DNA of 6,302 nt, from assembly GCA_903930805.1 (NCBI GenBank), contig CAIYZZ010000470.1:1-6302 (forward strand), read 5' to 3'. Position numbers and translations under genes: made by a program. The notes below the pieces were generated by a model. The model was not told the DNA's origin and did no database searches. It worked only from the letters and a program-made list of their open reading frames with translations. Positions 6,102 through 6,302 of the stretch are shown piece after piece; the first letter of the stretch is position 1, and each line of letters starts with the position of its first letter. The stretch comes from an uncultured Rhodocyclaceae bacterium. Its GTDB lineage: Bacteria; Pseudomonadota; Gammaproteobacteria; Burkholderiales; Rhodocyclaceae.

Positions 6102-6302
6102 TTGAGCAACAAACTATATGTAGGCAATTTAGACAAGAACGTCACTCAGGCTGACCTCGAGCAGATGTTTGTGCAGCACGGCGTAGTTATTTCGGCCCTG
6201 GTATGTGCCGACAAGGATTCAGGACATTCAAAAGGATTTGGTTTTGTCGAAATGGGTACCGAACAAGAGGCGAAAACGGCCATTACCGAACTCAACGGCA
6301 AG
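6102..6302 (+). CDS. RRM-type RNA-binding protein (5' part, 3' end outside window)
   Basis: Sixty-seven residues are visible. The RNA recognition motif is clear: RNP2 is LYVGNL (residues 5-10) and RNP1 is KGFGFVEM (44-51), with aromatic residues Y6, F46 and F48 at the RNA-stacking positions. Bacterial members of this group are short single-RRM proteins, often with a glycine-rich tail, linked in several bacteria to cold or other stress and to mRNA fate; this is family knowledge, not shown here. The start is TTG at 6102, with GGAG at 6092-6095 seven bases before it. No ATG is available, since an in-frame stop lies at 6063-6065; a second in-frame TTG at 6090 overlaps the ribosome binding site. 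The 99 bases between the cyclase stop and this start contain no clear terminator and no convincing sigma-70 promoter, so its promoter is unresolved. Confidence 0.92.
   Translation, partial: MSNKLYVGNLDKNVTQADLEQMFVQHGVVISALVCADKDSGHSKGFGFVEMGTEQEAKTAITELNGK

Noticed and set aside
1..6302. CRISPR arrays, insertion sequences, tRNA or rRNA genes.
   Set aside because: I saw no regularly spaced direct repeats, transposase motifs, terminal inverted repeats with target duplications, or tRNA-like or rRNA sequence in the window.

Overview
This window looks like chromosomal DNA of a Gram-negative, probably betaproteobacterial, respiratory bacterium of moderate GC content. The assignment is inferred from four things: a multiheme cytochrome c/cytochrome b fusion, a near-perfect sigma-54 promoter, a MASE3-PAS-GGDEF signalling protein, and a small bacterial RRM protein. 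No species can be named from the sequence alone. All supported genes lie on the + strand.

Layout. (1) Positions 3-1190 hold the 3' part of a membrane cytochrome: two CxxCH haem c sites followed by a six-helix, histidine-rich cytochrome b-type membrane domain. It is closed by a strong rho-independent terminator (1236-1276). (2) Positions 1277-1684 carry no convincing gene. The left half shows nothing clear. The right half is a dense regulatory region: five inverted repeats between 1485 and 1586, then a consensus sigma-54 -24/-12 promoter at 1599-1615. (3) A small membrane protein (1685-2014) follows with a good ribosome binding site. It is built from two tandem copies of one roughly 29-residue hydrophobic hairpin unit. 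(4) A stem-loop (2038-2057) sits just before the ribosome binding site of an 88-residue soluble protein of unknown function (2073-2339). (5) A 1201-residue membrane diguanylate cyclase (2397-6002) has the order MASE3, six PAS domains, GGDEF, with intact active-site and inhibitory-site motifs. (6) An RRM-type RNA-binding protein begins at 6102 with a TTG start and runs off the window.

How the parts may work together. The cytochrome unit is transcriptionally separate. The two small genes and the cyclase are in one direction, with gaps of 58 and 57 bases, and no convincing terminator separates them. They could form one sigma-54-controlled unit that needs an enhancer-binding activator encoded elsewhere. 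The most interesting element is this combination: an activator-dependent promoter with an unusual series of dyads, driving an undescribed duplicated-hairpin membrane protein next to an uncharacterised small protein and a c-di-GMP synthase. A shared function is inference only.
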